A stretch of DNA of 33,805 nucleotides from JAOUFP01 sp963801505 (GCA_963801505.1 CAWDEY010000021.1:1-33805); one strand, 5' to 3'; counted from the first letter of the stretch, positions 9,533 through 16,675 are shown. Notes: generated by a model from the sequence alone, not told the origin. Made by a program: numbers and translations.

Positions 9533-10198
9533 TTATATTGCCTCCTTTTCAAACAATATGATGTGATACAAATTATGGAATAACCTCACAAATCCCCTTC
9601 CTGCAACACCCTTCCCATACCATTCGACTCCAAGATACCAATAGGTAAAATGCTTGGACAGCCAACTTGCAGCCTTCTCCTCTGCTAACTCCTGATGCTG
9701 AGAAGTATAGACTACTGGTATCCCGAATTTAGCTTCTAAAGCATCAAGTGTCCCTGATACGGCATTGGGGTGAGCCATAGTATATTCACCATAGGGTGAC
9801 TTAATATCCTCATAGCTTGCTTCAACAAATAAAGCTCTCCATTGATACTTGGTCATCTTTTCACACTGCTTAAAGAATCTCGGTCTTTGCTGCATCAGGG
9901 TGGTTATCAGGTCACTCAAAGACTTACGTTCTATGGTAAGGATATCCTCCATACCCTCTACGCTATAATCCCCTACATTGAGTTTCTTTTTTTTCTGAGA
10001 GGCTATCCAGTTAGGGAAGCGGTCAAAATCGAAGGGATACTGCTCACGGGTATCAATCAGAACAACGGGTTTAGGAATCCGCCTTGTAATGCTACTTCCG
10101 TCACGTTTTACTATTAATCTTTTGGAAGGCGGTGGTACAAAATAACGTTCATTTTCGAAGTCATCTTCACTCTCTATAGTTGATGTTTCTATCGCCAT
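9533..10198 (-). CDS. ERCC4-fold (XPF/MUS81-type) nuclease domain protein
   Basis: A 221-residue protein with an ERCC4 nuclease core: VVLIDTREQYPF (D49-T-R-E52), LNVGDYSVEG (G76-D-Y-S) and TIERKSLSDLI (E90-R-K with Asp 96), which matches the family signature ERKxxxD. It lacks the HhH tandem of eukaryotic XPF and phage-type extras, so it is a minimal nuclease. The ATG at 10198 is chosen over an in-frame start 18 codons upstream because a G-rich ribosome site (AGGGGG) lies 6-8 nt before it, and the upstream stretch overlaps the likely promoter. It is the first gene of the minus-strand run that continues into the EVE-HNH gene 3 nt later. The role in the island is inferred to be DNA defence or branch cleavage; I cannot tell which. 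Confidence 0.88.
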   Translation of the reverse strand: MAIETSTIESEDDFENERYFVPPPSKRLIVKRDGSSITRRIPKPVVLIDTREQYPFDFDRFPNWIASQKKKKLNVGDYSVEGMEDILTIERKSLSDLITTLMQQRPRFFKQCEKMTKYQWRALFVEASYEDIKSPYGEYTMAHPNAVSGTLDALEAKFGIPVVYTSQHQELAEEKAASWLSKHFTYWYLGVEWYGKGVAGRGFVRLFHNLYHIILFEKEAI

Positions 10199-10223
10199 TT
10201 CGACCCCCTTTTTTATGTGTTTT

Positions 10224-10252
10224 ATTATACCATTAAAATGCCAAAATATCAT
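10224..10252 (-). promoter_or_regulatory. Sigma70-type promoter for the ERCC4/EVE-HNH run
   Basis: Reading the minus strand: -35 ATGATA (10252-10247, four of six consensus bases), 17-nt spacer, perfect -10 TATAAT (10229-10224), then the G-rich ribosome site and ATG at 10198. This gives an untranslated leader of about 20 nt. It lies in the divergent gap before the FMN-reductase-like gene. Confidence 0.6.
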
Positions 10253-10382
10253 TAAAAATAAATAGGTTAGGGCTTTTTTATACTTGCTTTTTTGGGGTAA
10301 TTTTTGGTGATTTATAAGGCTTAAAAAGTAGTGAACAAGACAGAGGTTTTACCCAGTGGCAGGAATGTGATGGAAGGGGATT

Positions 10383-10391
10383 TGTTATAAT
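10383..10391 (+). promoter_or_regulatory. Extended -10 promoter for the FMN-reductase-like gene
   Basis: TG-T-TATAAT gives an extended -10 element (TATAAT 10386-10391), about 40 nt before the ATG at 10432. No good -35 box is visible at 17 nt, as is usual for extended -10 promoters. A GGAG ribosome site lies 8 nt before the ATG. Confidence 0.5.
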
Positions 10392-10431
10392 CGGATTAGC
10401 ACATAAATATATTGAAGCAGGAGACACAACA

Positions 10432-11084
10432 ATGAAAATTATGGCATTCAATGGAAGTCCAAGGAAAAAATGGAACACGGCAACATTGCTTGAAGAAGGC
10501 TCTTGAAGGAGCTGCCTCACAGGGAGCCAAAACAGAACTCATCCATCTGTATGATCTAAACTTTAAAGGATGCATAAGCTGTTTTGCCTGTAAGACCATA
10601 GGTGGGAAAAGTTATGGCAGGTGTGCAGTCAAGGATGACCTTACACCAATATTCAGGAAAATTGAAAAAGCCGATGCCATCATCTTGGGTTCCCCTATCT
10701 ATTTTGGAACTGTTTCTGGAGAGATGAAATCATTTATGGAGCGTTTACTGTTTCCTTATTCAACATATACTGATCCTCCGCAATCACTGTTCCCCAGGAA
10801 GATTAAGTCAGGGTTTATCTATACAATGGGTGTTCACGGAGAAGATGATGCAGGAAATTGGCTACATCCAACACTTCAACCTTCATGAAATGATACTCAA
10901 GAGGATATATGGGGCTTCTGAGTATATGTGCAGCTTTGATACTTATCAGTTTGATGATTATTCAAAGGTGCTGTCAACCCGTTTTGATCCTGTGAAGAAA
11001 AAGAAAAGGCATGAAGAAGTATTCCCTCTGGATTGCCAGAAGGCATTTGAAATGGGGGTGAGGTTTGCAGCAGGGGCTGATTAA
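10432..11084 (+). pseudogene. NADPH-dependent FMN reductase / iron-sulfur flavoprotein-like, two frameshifts
   Basis: Flavodoxin-fold reductase of the NADPH-dependent FMN reductase family. The start frame gives MKIMAFNGSPRKKWNTATLL, with the phosphate-binding GSPRK motif. One extra base near 10492 shifts to the frame carrying KGCISCFACK and ILGSPIYFGTVSGEMKSFMER, typical FMN-binding text. A second frame change near 10833 leads to EKMMQEIGYIQHF and the C-terminus ending at 11084. Cysteines in CISCFACK followed by RCAVKDD resemble the cluster of Isf-type flavoproteins. The frame changes are not at long homopolymers, so real decay is plausible. It lies 69 nt upstream of the candidate selenoprotein; both are redox proteins and may have been one transcript. 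Confidence 0.75.
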
Positions 11085-11152
11085 CAGGGAGTTCTGTTAA
11101 GCTCAAATTCATACACAAAATTCATTCTATTATTGAGGAGGTGAGAATTATT

Positions 11153-11632
11153 ATGAAAATAATCAGAACAATACGAGTTGTGACCATATTTTGTGTAATG
11201 TCCTTTGCAACCATGAATTGTTCAAATAATTCTACTATCGGGGGATTTACGCAGCAAACCCTTGATGGAAAGACCATTGATTCTGAAACACTAAAAGGAA
11301 TGCCGATGGTCATTAATGTCGCCTCTCCCTGGTGACAGCAGTGCAAGGATGAGGCTCCAGACCTTCAGAATGCTTATCTAATCTATAAGGATAAAGGGGT
11401 ATTTTTTCTTGGCGTTTTTGTGATGAGCAACGATGAAGATATCAAGAAGTTTGTGGAGACCTACAAAATTACCTTCCCAGTTGGGAGGGATAAAGACATA
11501 GCAAAAATGTTCGGAGTAAGAGGATTACCAACGACAGTATTTATTGCTAAAAATGGAAGGATTTTTAAACGGCATATTGGAATAATTTCACCTGAAGAAC
11601 TTAAATCTGATATTGAGGCAATCTTAAAATAA
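11153..11632 (+). CDS. Thioredoxin-like (TlpA/redoxin type) candidate selenoprotein with UxxC active site
   Basis: A single reading frame from ATG 11153 to TAA 11632 (159 residues) is broken only by TGA at 11333-11335. That TGA sits exactly where the first Cys of the thioredoxin CxxC motif belongs: ASPW-U-QQCKDEAP. The text on both sides is thioredoxin-like: GMPMVINVASPW before, and VFFLGVFVMSNDEDIKKFV, FGVRGLPTTVFIAKNG (with the cis-Pro of LPTT) and a final helix after. ATG 11153 is chosen because GAGGAGG lies just upstream; the GTG at 11141 overlaps that ribosome site. The N-terminus has a hydrophobic stretch ending in a Cys near residue 23, which may be a lipoprotein or signal anchor, though the lipobox is poor. 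If TGA were a stop, the product would end before the active site. A mutation Cys-to-stop in a decaying region is the alternative. Confidence 0.75.
11347..11358 (+). promoter_or_regulatory. Weak candidate bacterial SECIS stem-loop downstream of TGA
   Basis: Starting 12 nt after the TGA, GGA (11347-11349) can pair with UCC (11356-11358), closing a 6-nt loop UGAGGC with G at its second position, as bacterial SECIS loops usually have. An alternative outer pairing AAGG/CCUU is also possible. The stem is short and I could not fold it, so this is only a pointer. Confidence 0.2.
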
Positions 11633-11669
11633 ACACGTTACAAAGCTCTCAGCTTATCATCATTGGGCT

Positions 11670-11810
11670 TTAGTTTAGCGTATTGACAAGAGAAGGGTAC
11701 TCCTTTAACAATCTAAACAAAAGAGCGATCCTTTCCTCATGGGTCATAGTCATATACAGTTGCGACTCCTTCAGGATAGAGACCAGCATTCTCATTGTAG
11801 TGATGTCCAT
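11670..11810 (-). CDS. Small hypothetical protein, 46 aa
   Basis: An open frame of 46 residues (MDITTMRMLV... to ...LVNTLN), with GAGG about 12 nt before the ATG. The text is helical, with MTHEERIALLFRLLKEYPSL looking like a regular amphipathic helix. I do not recognise it. It is the only plausible gene in its gap and is on the opposite strand to the thioredoxin-like gene. The evidence is composition and ribosome site only. Confidence 0.4.
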   Translation of the reverse strand: MDITTMRMLVSILKESQLYMTMTHEERIALLFRLLKEYPSLVNTLN

Positions 11811-12419
11811 ATTGTTTTGCCTCTGTAGTAATTAGAGCAAAATATATGCCAATGAACAAGCCTCCGCTTAAAGACAAATCGCAAAGGTCAAGGCAAGTTG
11901 AATTGCATTAGAAATTGAGGGGTTACATCAAGTTAATCTCCAGAATGAACAGCATTATTTTATTGAGTGGGTAGAAATTTCTGTGTTATTTGCAACTCTT
12001 TTCCCCATTTTTTGACACAGTTCCTGAATTCAGGCATTAAGGATAGATGAAGAAAAGTTCTCATAGGTTTCAATTTGGTTGATTTTCTGAGTTTGTCTCT
12101 TTCATCTCAATCCAGATTTCGGGAGCCGGAAAGAGTACAGGGTCTTCTCATTTGTAAACAGGATGCCGCCAAAGGAATTTGCTAATCTATTATTAGGATG
12201 CCAGCCACAATATTTATAACCGTGTTCCCTGATCCCACCGCCCCGCTTCTCGACCATTCAGACCAAATCGCCAAGGAGCCACTTGCACACCGGACAGGCA
12301 GCACAGCATGGCTTACCTGTCTATAGAGGTGTCTGAGGGTTTTTGGGACTATTCTACAGGGGATTCTGTATGAGGATACAGAAATGTGGATTCGGATACA
12401 TATACCATTACCTCTCCGG
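11811..12419. other. Gene-poor stretch with a degenerate Cys-rich reading frame
   Basis: No intact gene is visible. On the minus strand a frame of 51 codons (12257-12102, MVEKRGGGIREHGYKYCGWHP...) is preceded in the same frame, across a TGA at about 12258-12260, by KPCCAACPVCKWLLGDLV, which has no start codon and is preceded by a stop (TAG). The Cys spacing is zinc-ribbon-like, and the two halves together look like one old small gene. Nothing else is seen in the stretch. Confidence 0.35.
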
Positions 12420-12614
12420 CTAACACTCTTCCCCTTTTATAGCATTCCAATCAATTTCCCTATCAATGGTATCCCTCATCCTGTCCAATTGATAGTAGAC
12501 CTCATTCAGCCACTTGATTGACTCCTGTAGTTTTGTGTTGTCATTAAAGGCATCACACAATTTGGCATATATCAAAGCTTTTTCTTTGTTACTCAAATGA
12601 TCTGAATTCTTCAT
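12420..12614 (-). CDS. Small hypothetical protein, 64 aa
   Basis: A 64-residue helical, charged protein (MKNSDHLSNKEKALIYAKLC... to ...NAIKGEEC). The ATG at 12614 is chosen over one 7 codons upstream because GGAGG lies 7 nt before it. No domain, membrane segment or signal peptide is recognised. Repeated Asp/Glu/Lys and the segment WLNEVYYQLDRMRDTIDRE suggest a coiled or helical adaptor. It stands alone inside the island, 330 nt before the first tRNA-tail repeat. Confidence 0.6.
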   Translation of the reverse strand: MKNSDHLSNKEKALIYAKLCDAFNDNTKLQESIKWLNEVYYQLDRMRDTIDREIDWNAIKGEEC

Positions 12615-12944
12615 GTTGTTATCCTCCAAAGGCATTTATTAATAAATACTATCGGGAAATACAGGTGGAAGCCTGGTCATCTGATTATTTTGCCTCCAGG
12701 AGTGATCCATAGGTTCTCTGAGGGAAAATCGGGAGGGGAGACGAGGGTTATGGGGCAAGTGTGTTTTCAAGGGGAGTTAAACAGCCCATATTGTTCAACT
12801 GTCGTAAAATTGTAGTAGAAAATATCTTAAAGCACAGAAAATACAGCAAAGGGTAGAAAAGTCGGCAACCAAAAAGTTAATTAACTTCAATGAGTTATGC
12901 CCAAACCGTTATCAGATGCCACTCTTCAAATTGTGTTTTCAAGT
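12615..12944. other. Non-coding stretch before the first tRNA tail
   Basis: No gene is seen. A perfect 14-bp palindrome AAGTTAATTAACTT lies at 12874-12887, 58 nt before the tRNA-tail copy, where an integrase arm or accessory site could be; no such site is seen at the other copies, so this is only noted. Confidence 0.3.
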
Positions 12945-13024
12945 CCCTTTCAAGGCGGTAACGCGGGTTCGAATCCCGCTGGGGACGCCAACAAATTCAA
13001 GGGGTTACGAAAGTGACCCCTTTT
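12945..13024 (+). repeat. tRNA-Glu(UUC) 3' part plus terminator, copy 1 (attachment-site duplicate)
   Basis: An 80-bp direct repeat, differing from the copy at 15814 at one position. It begins in the anticodon stem/loop (CCCTTTCAAGGCGG, anticodon TTC), runs through the T arm (GCGGGTTCGAATCCCGC) and the acceptor strand, and ends the tRNA with CCA at 12990, followed by a terminator. It matches the 3' half of bacterial tRNA-Glu as I know it. No 5' half precedes it, so this is an att remnant, not a gene. The boundary at the anticodon loop is where tyrosine integrases often cross over in tRNA genes. Confidence 0.85.
12999..13024 (+). terminator. Intrinsic terminator of tRNA-Glu tail, copy 1
   Basis: Hairpin AAGGGGTTAC, loop GAAA, GTGACCCCTT, followed by TT and then GTTTTT. 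Ten pairs with one G-U. It is carried along in each tRNA-tail duplicate. Confidence 0.85.
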
Positions 13025-13244
13025 GTTTTTCTCTTACCGCCTTTTTCGCGGCGGTATCTAACTTTAAAAAAATCACAATATTATCGACGAGAAATTCTAC
13101 GAGTCATTTCTAATCTTTATATCCAGCCTGGATGCCGACGCACTCTATATCCGTAAGTGAAGAAAACGTGAATCTCCTCACCTGGTGAACCAAAATATCG
13201 AACCAGATAGTAGCATGACGGTAATAGAGAACACGAAGGAAGAA

Positions 13245-13970
13245 CTACCAGTTCCAAAACCCTAGAGCACTATTCTTAGCTCCCTTATGGATACGGATCT
13301 CATTCGTCTCAATATCCTTATAGACATTATCAATCCTGCATTTCTCCGAACCAATAGCGACCGGGTCTTGCAACGAAAATGCGTAGAGCGGTTTTAGGCC
13401 TCTTCCCGCATATTGGAGAGTTCGAAATACATAACTGAAAAACGATCCTGTGTAGCGATAACACCGTATGCATCTTTCGAGGCATTGTTGAATCTTTTCG
13501 TCATAGCCTTCCCAGCGGGACATGAAGCGATAACGCCCGATCCAATCATCAACAGTATATCGAACAAGTTTCATGGCCTCCTGCTTTGCAAGCAGATTTC
13601 CATACTGAGCGAGGCGAACGAGGGAAATACTGATAATGTTTCGTATTCGTCTATCGTTTCGATCGGAAGGAGCGAGAAAGACGTAGAGTTTGTCCGGGTA
13701 TTTATCAAGAACTGCATTCACTTCGGATAAATCCTCATAAGGTGATCTACTGTTTGGCTTTCGTATTGGTTTCCAGCGTCGTTGAAACTTCCTTTCGAGG
13801 GCAAATGTAACCGTGTCCCAATCTATTCGGCCGGCGACTGTTCTCACATTCTTCTGAATGAACCGATAGCACTGCGGAGCATATTTTAGTATCCACGAAC
13901 TGTTGAAAGTAGCAGGATCTTCATCAATTAATAGCCCATTGAGAATGCTGATTATCTCATCAAAATCCAT
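13245..13970 (-). CDS. Hypothetical protein, 241 aa, in tRNA-tail cassette 1
   Basis: An intact 241-residue protein that I do not recognise. It is rich in Arg and Tyr and likely soluble. The stretch around residues 170-200 (CIRCYRYTGSFFSYVFRTLQ) followed by FSLQDPV loosely recalls the region-2 helix and SLDEPI segment of sigma-70-like factors, but the match is too weak to name it. It is downstream of the pRiA4b ORF-3-like gene on the same strand (90 nt gap), inside the segment between tRNA-tail copies 1 and 2. No clear ribosome site was found to decide among starts; the first ATG is used. Confidence 0.6.
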   Translation of the reverse strand: MDFDEIISILNGLLIDEDPATFNSSWILKYAPQCYRFIQKNVRTVAGRIDWDTVTFALERKFQRRWKPIRKPNSRSPYEDLSEVNAVLDKYPDKLYVFLAPSDRNDRRIRNIISISLVRLAQYGNLLAKQEAMKLVRYTVDDWIGRYRFMSRWEGYDEKIQQCLERCIRCYRYTGSFFSYVFRTLQYAGRGLKPLYAFSLQDPVAIGSEKCRIDNVYKDIETNEIRIHKGAKNSALGFWNW

Positions 13971-14060
13971 TCCAATCTTCTTAGCTCAACCCTGATGACT
14001 CGCGGGTGCTTCATGCAAGCTCTCTCAATAAATTCCGGGATATGATTGCCGGGCGATACC

Positions 14061-14660
14061 TTAGAAATCCGCGTCAAGGTTTTCCAGCCTTTCAGCCGGA
14101 TCGTCAAATACCACCTCTGCGCAGTCGAAATGCTCGGGATGGAATTCACCCCCTGCCCACTCAAGCATTGAATCATGCTCCTCATGACCTGGCTCCATGA
14201 TGATGGCGAGAAAATCATCATATCCATGGGGCCCGCCGCAGTCCTCCGGAGGACAGGCGCGCTCACCATTCACACACAAAGGATATTTCATGCCCTTTTG
14301 CCGGGGCAGTATCTCCTCCAGCGAAACGATATGCACCCAGTTGTTACCGAAATCATACGAATATTTTGCTGTTGCCCTTGCCGGAGTGAAGAAGTCAGAT
14401 ATTTTTTTCTTCCAACCCTCGTGGACTTTATATGTACAGTCCTCGTCGGGGATTCCAATATTTATCTCGCGCCTGGTCTTCGGATTCTTGATCACAAACT
14501 CGTGCAGGTGTGAATCGGTCCACCCCATAACATCCTGAATGGCAACGTGCAAATCCCAGAAAGTATATGACGCAGGCACATGTATTCGTCTCCATACAGG
14601 TGGTTTAACCTCTTGCAGCTCTACCTTAAACTGATACACCTCGTCAAATTGCTTTTTCAT
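14061..14660 (-). CDS. Plasmid pRiA4b ORF-3 family protein
   Basis: A 199-residue protein of the pRiA4b ORF-3 family, found widely on mobile DNA with no settled function. Recognisable text includes VYQFKVELQEVKPPVWRRI at the start, then FWDLHVAIQDVMGW, DSHLHEF, YSYDFGNNWVHIVSLEEI and CGGPHGYDDFL, the last typical of the family's C-terminal half. The ATG at 14660 is chosen over one 8 codons upstream because a G-rich ribosome site (GGGGGG) sits 4-9 nt before it. Length and motif order match full-length members. It is cargo in the first tRNA-tail cassette, next to a HigBA-type pair on the opposite strand. Confidence 0.85.
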   Translation of the reverse strand: MKKQFDEVYQFKVELQEVKPPVWRRIHVPASYTFWDLHVAIQDVMGWTDSHLHEFVIKNPKTRREINIGIPDEDCTYKVHEGWKKKISDFFTPARATAKYSYDFGNNWVHIVSLEEILPRQKGMKYPLCVNGERACPPEDCGGPHGYDDFLAIIMEPGHEEHDSMLEWAGGEFHPEHFDCAEVVFDDPAERLENLDADF

Positions 14661-14912
14661 TTTTCCCCCCTTGAGGCAATCCAAAACTATGCAGCGATTT
14701 CAGAACGGTTCTCAGCTATTTTCACTTCCAGCGTTTTACAAGAGCATGGGCTGTGCATACCCCATCGTTATATCCTTCGGCAAATGTCTCATCCTCTTCT
14801 TCCTATCCGGAAAATATTTCATAAGACTCTTTCGCGTCATCGTGAAATGTTAACTGAAACATTAACCTTTGTCCAGCCGGCGATCCGTGCCATGGACTAC
14901 TAATATCGCTTA

Positions 14913-14941
14913 TTGCCTTTATAGCATCAGTGCTATATAAT
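14913..14941 (+). promoter_or_regulatory. Promoter with overlapping operator for HigBA-like pair 1
   Basis: TTGCCT (14913-14918), 17-nt spacer, perfect TATAAT (14936-14941). A perfect inverted repeat ATAGCA-TCAG-TGCTAT (14921-14936) fills the spacer up to the -10 box, so a bound antitoxin dimer would block RNA polymerase. The toxin ATG is at 14947, only 5 nt after the -10 box, implying a leaderless mRNA. Confidence 0.75.
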
Positions 14942-14946
14942 AAAAC

Positions 14947-15300
14947 ATGCAGTGGGCCATCGAATACTATGAAACGACTGACGGTAGATGCCCTGTCAGG
15001 GAATTTGTCGATGGTCTTTCGCCTGAAGGCCAGGCAAAGTATATCTTCATTACCAGGCTGCTCACGGAATACGGGGTTCTGGTAAGGGAGCCGTATGTGA
15101 AACAGCTTACCGGTCGCAAGAAGCTGTTTGAGATACGGATCAAGGACAAGACGGGAATCAGCAGGATACTCTACTTCACCCATAAGGGAAAAAAATTAGT
15201 ACTCCTGCACGGATTTACAAAGAAGGCGGACAAGACCCCGCAAAGGGAGATTGAAACAGCCGAAGAAAGGATGAAGGATTACCTTTCGAGAGAGGTGTAA
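14947..15300 (+). CDS. higB: HigB-type toxin (RelE superfamily, phage Gp49-like)
   Basis: A 117-residue RelE-fold protein of the Gp49/HigB family, normally a ribosome-dependent mRNA nuclease. Family text: AIEYYETTDGRCPVREFVDG at the start, then VREPYVKQLTGRKKLFEIRI, ISRILYFTHKGKKLVLLHGF and TKKADKTP, with the Arg/Lys-rich strands where the catalytic basic residues lie. Length is normal. It is the first gene of a pair: the antitoxin ATG follows the stop after 1 nt. Toxin-first order is typical of higBA. The transcript appears leaderless (ATG 5 nt after TATAAT). An open frame on the other strand here is a shadow. Confidence 0.88.
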   Translation: MQWAIEYYETTDGRCPVREFVDGLSPEGQAKYIFITRLLTEYGVLVREPYVKQLTGRKKLFEIRIKDKTGISRILYFTHKGKKLVLLHGFTKKADKTPQREIETAEERMKDYLSREV

Positions 15301-15301
15301 T

Positions 15302-15595
15302 ATGAAAAAGAATACTTACGAGGAACACGTAAAAGAACTTCTAAAGAACAAAAACGTCAGGAAGGAGTATGAAAAGCTCCTTCCTGAATACGAGTTGGCA
15401 AAGAGCATCATAGAACAGCGCCAAAGGAAAAAGATGACCCAGGAGCAAGTTGCTAAAAAGGCCGGAATGCCCCAGTCGACAATATCCCGGATCGAAGGGC
15501 TGACCCACGGACTGCCCAAGCTTTCGACACTGAAGAAGATCGCTGACGCGCTTGATGCAAAGGTTGTCATAAAACTGGAGGCAAGGAAGGCCTGA
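15302..15595 (+). CDS. higA: HigA-type antitoxin, XRE family HTH
   Basis: A 97-residue antitoxin with a C-terminal half that is a classic XRE helix-turn-helix: KMTQEQVAKKAGMPQSTISRIEGL, then LSTLKKIADALDAKVVIKLE. The N-terminal helical half (ELLKNKNVRKEYEKLLPEY) is typical of antitoxins paired with Gp49-like toxins and probably contacts HigB. It starts 1 nt after the toxin stop, so the two are translationally coupled. It should bind the inverted repeat at 14921-14936 and repress its own operon. Confidence 0.9.
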   Translation: MKKNTYEEHVKELLKNKNVRKEYEKLLPEYELAKSIIEQRQRKKMTQEQVAKKAGMPQSTISRIEGLTHGLPKLSTLKKIADALDAKVVIKLEARKA

Positions 15596-15813
15596 TCGTA
15601 TATCCAGCACGTACATATTCATTTTTTTCATAAACTATTGCACTTCGAATATAGCACAGCCACCTCGACCGTCAGCGTGAAAAAAACGTGAAAATAATGC
15701 ATCAAAATCGGTCAAAAACCATAGTGTTATGTACAAATATATCAAAGCTGTAACTCATCGTCTCATAAGGCATTTTTCGGTATTTTCAAGCACTCGTAAG
15801 CCCGTAAATTACA

Positions 15814-15893
15814 CCCTTTCAAGGCGGTAACGCGGGTTCGAATCCCGCTGGGGACGCCAACAAATTCAAGGGGTTACGAGAGTGACCCCTTTT
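15814..15893 (+). repeat. tRNA-Glu(UUC) 3' part plus terminator, copy 2
   Basis: The same 80-bp unit as copy 1, with one A-to-G change in the terminator loop (GAGA for GAAA). CCA ends at 15859. No tRNA 5' half precedes it. It closes the cassette of about 2.9 kb that begins at copy 1. The sequence before the repeat is unrelated to that before copy 1, so the repeat edge is sharp at the anticodon stem. Confidence 0.85.
15868..15893 (+). terminator. Intrinsic terminator of tRNA-Glu tail, copy 2
   Basis: Hairpin AAGGGGTTAC, loop GAGA, GTGACCCCTT followed by TT and C-T4. It would also stop transcription from the HigBA-like pair 1 upstream. Confidence 0.85.
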
Positions 15894-16038
15894 CTTTTCC
15901 CCTGCTTGTTTGATGTTGTCTTGTTCCTTTTCCTTTTAGTAATCAAAGCACCATCAAGAAGCGCCCTGCAATAGTTATAAGCTCAAGCACCTATAACAAA
16001 ATTTCCTCATACTGAAAAACGCATAAACGAGATTTTTC

Positions 16039-16067
16039 TTGTCAAATTATATAAGTATTTATATAAT
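16039..16067 (+). promoter_or_regulatory. Promoter with overlapping operator for HigBA-like pair 2
   Basis: TTGTCA (16039-16044), 17-nt spacer, perfect TATAAT (16062-16067). A perfect 9-bp inverted repeat, ATTATATAA-GTAT-TTATATAAT (16046-16067), includes the whole -10 box. The toxin ATG is at 16073, again exactly 5 nt after TATAAT. Layout as in pair 1, with an unrelated operator sequence. Confidence 0.78.
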
Positions 16068-16072
16068 TGACC

Positions 16073-16387
16073 ATGAAGCCTTTGAAATTTGTCGGCTCAA
16101 GTCTTGATGATCTGCGCAATTTCCCTTCCGAGGCCAGACGACATGCAGGTTTCGAGTTGGATGCTGTTCAGCGCGGGCTTGATCCGTCAGATTGGAAGCC
16201 CATGAATACTATTGCTCAAGGAGTACGGGAAATACGCATTCATGTGCTTGGTGAATGGCGTATTATCTATATCGCAAAATTGGCTGATGCGGTTTATGTT
16301 CTGCACGCTTTTCAGAAAAAGACCAGGAAAACCAGGCGTGAAGATATAGAACTGGCTGCACGCCGGTACAAGCTGATAGGAGGTTAA
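16073..16387 (+). CDS. higB: HigB-type toxin (RelE superfamily, phage Gp49-like)
   Basis: A 104-residue Gp49-like protein: KPLKFVGSSLDDLRNFPSEA at the start, AGFELDAVQRGLDPSDWKPM, GVREIRIHVLGEWRIIYIAK and VLHAFQKKTRKTRREDIELA, all typical of the HigB (COG4679-like) group, with the conserved Lys/Arg of FQKKTRKT. ATG 16073 is preferred over the in-frame TTG at 16067, which lies inside the -10 box. It differs clearly from the toxin at 14947, so the two cassettes are not a recent duplication. The antitoxin gene follows after 3 nt. Confidence 0.88.
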   Translation: MKPLKFVGSSLDDLRNFPSEARRHAGFELDAVQRGLDPSDWKPMNTIAQGVREIRIHVLGEWRIIYIAKLADAVYVLHAFQKKTRKTRREDIELAARRYKLIGG

Positions 16388-16390
16388 ATT

Positions 16391-16675
16391 ATGAAGGAAA
16401 AAATCACAAAATCCAGTGGAAATGTTTTTGCCGATCTGGGGTTCGATGCCGGTGAGGCTGTTGTTCTCCAGATGCGCGCCAAGCTCATGAATGATCTGCG
16501 GGACTTTATTCGTTCAAGCGGAATGTCCCAGACAGAGGCTGCGAAACGCCTTGGCATTACACAATCGCGGGTGTCTGATCTTATGCGCGGGAAGTGGGAC
16601 AAGTTCAGCCTCGAAATGCTCGTTTCACTTGAGGCCCGCCTCGGACGCAAAGTAACACTCGATTTTGCAGCGTAA
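16391..16675 (+). CDS. higA: HigA-type antitoxin, XRE family HTH
   Basis: A 94-residue antitoxin. The C-terminal part is an XRE HTH: GMSQTEAAKRLGITQSRVSD, then LMRGKWDKFSLEMLVSLEARLGRK, typical of the COG5606 antitoxins paired with COG4679 toxins. The N-terminal segment NVFADLGFDAGEAVVLQMRA is also family-like. AGGAGG lies just before the ATG (toxin stop at 16387). It probably represses its promoter by binding the inverted repeat at 16046-16067. Confidence 0.9.
   Translation: MKEKITKSSGNVFADLGFDAGEAVVLQMRAKLMNDLRDFIRSSGMSQTEAAKRLGITQSRVSDLMRGKWDKFSLEMLVSLEARLGRKVTLDFAA

Noticed and set aside
12916..13113. Open frame across tRNA-tail copy 1 encoding text like VTRVRIPLGTPTNSRGYES
   Set aside because: It is a translation of the tRNA-Glu tail and terminator; the same text recurs at copy 3 (16940-17212). 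Not a gene.
14803..15183. Minus-strand 126-aa frame overlapping the HigB toxin
   Set aside because: The plus strand has a promoter, operator, toxin and antitoxin motifs; the minus-strand text has no recognisable pattern.
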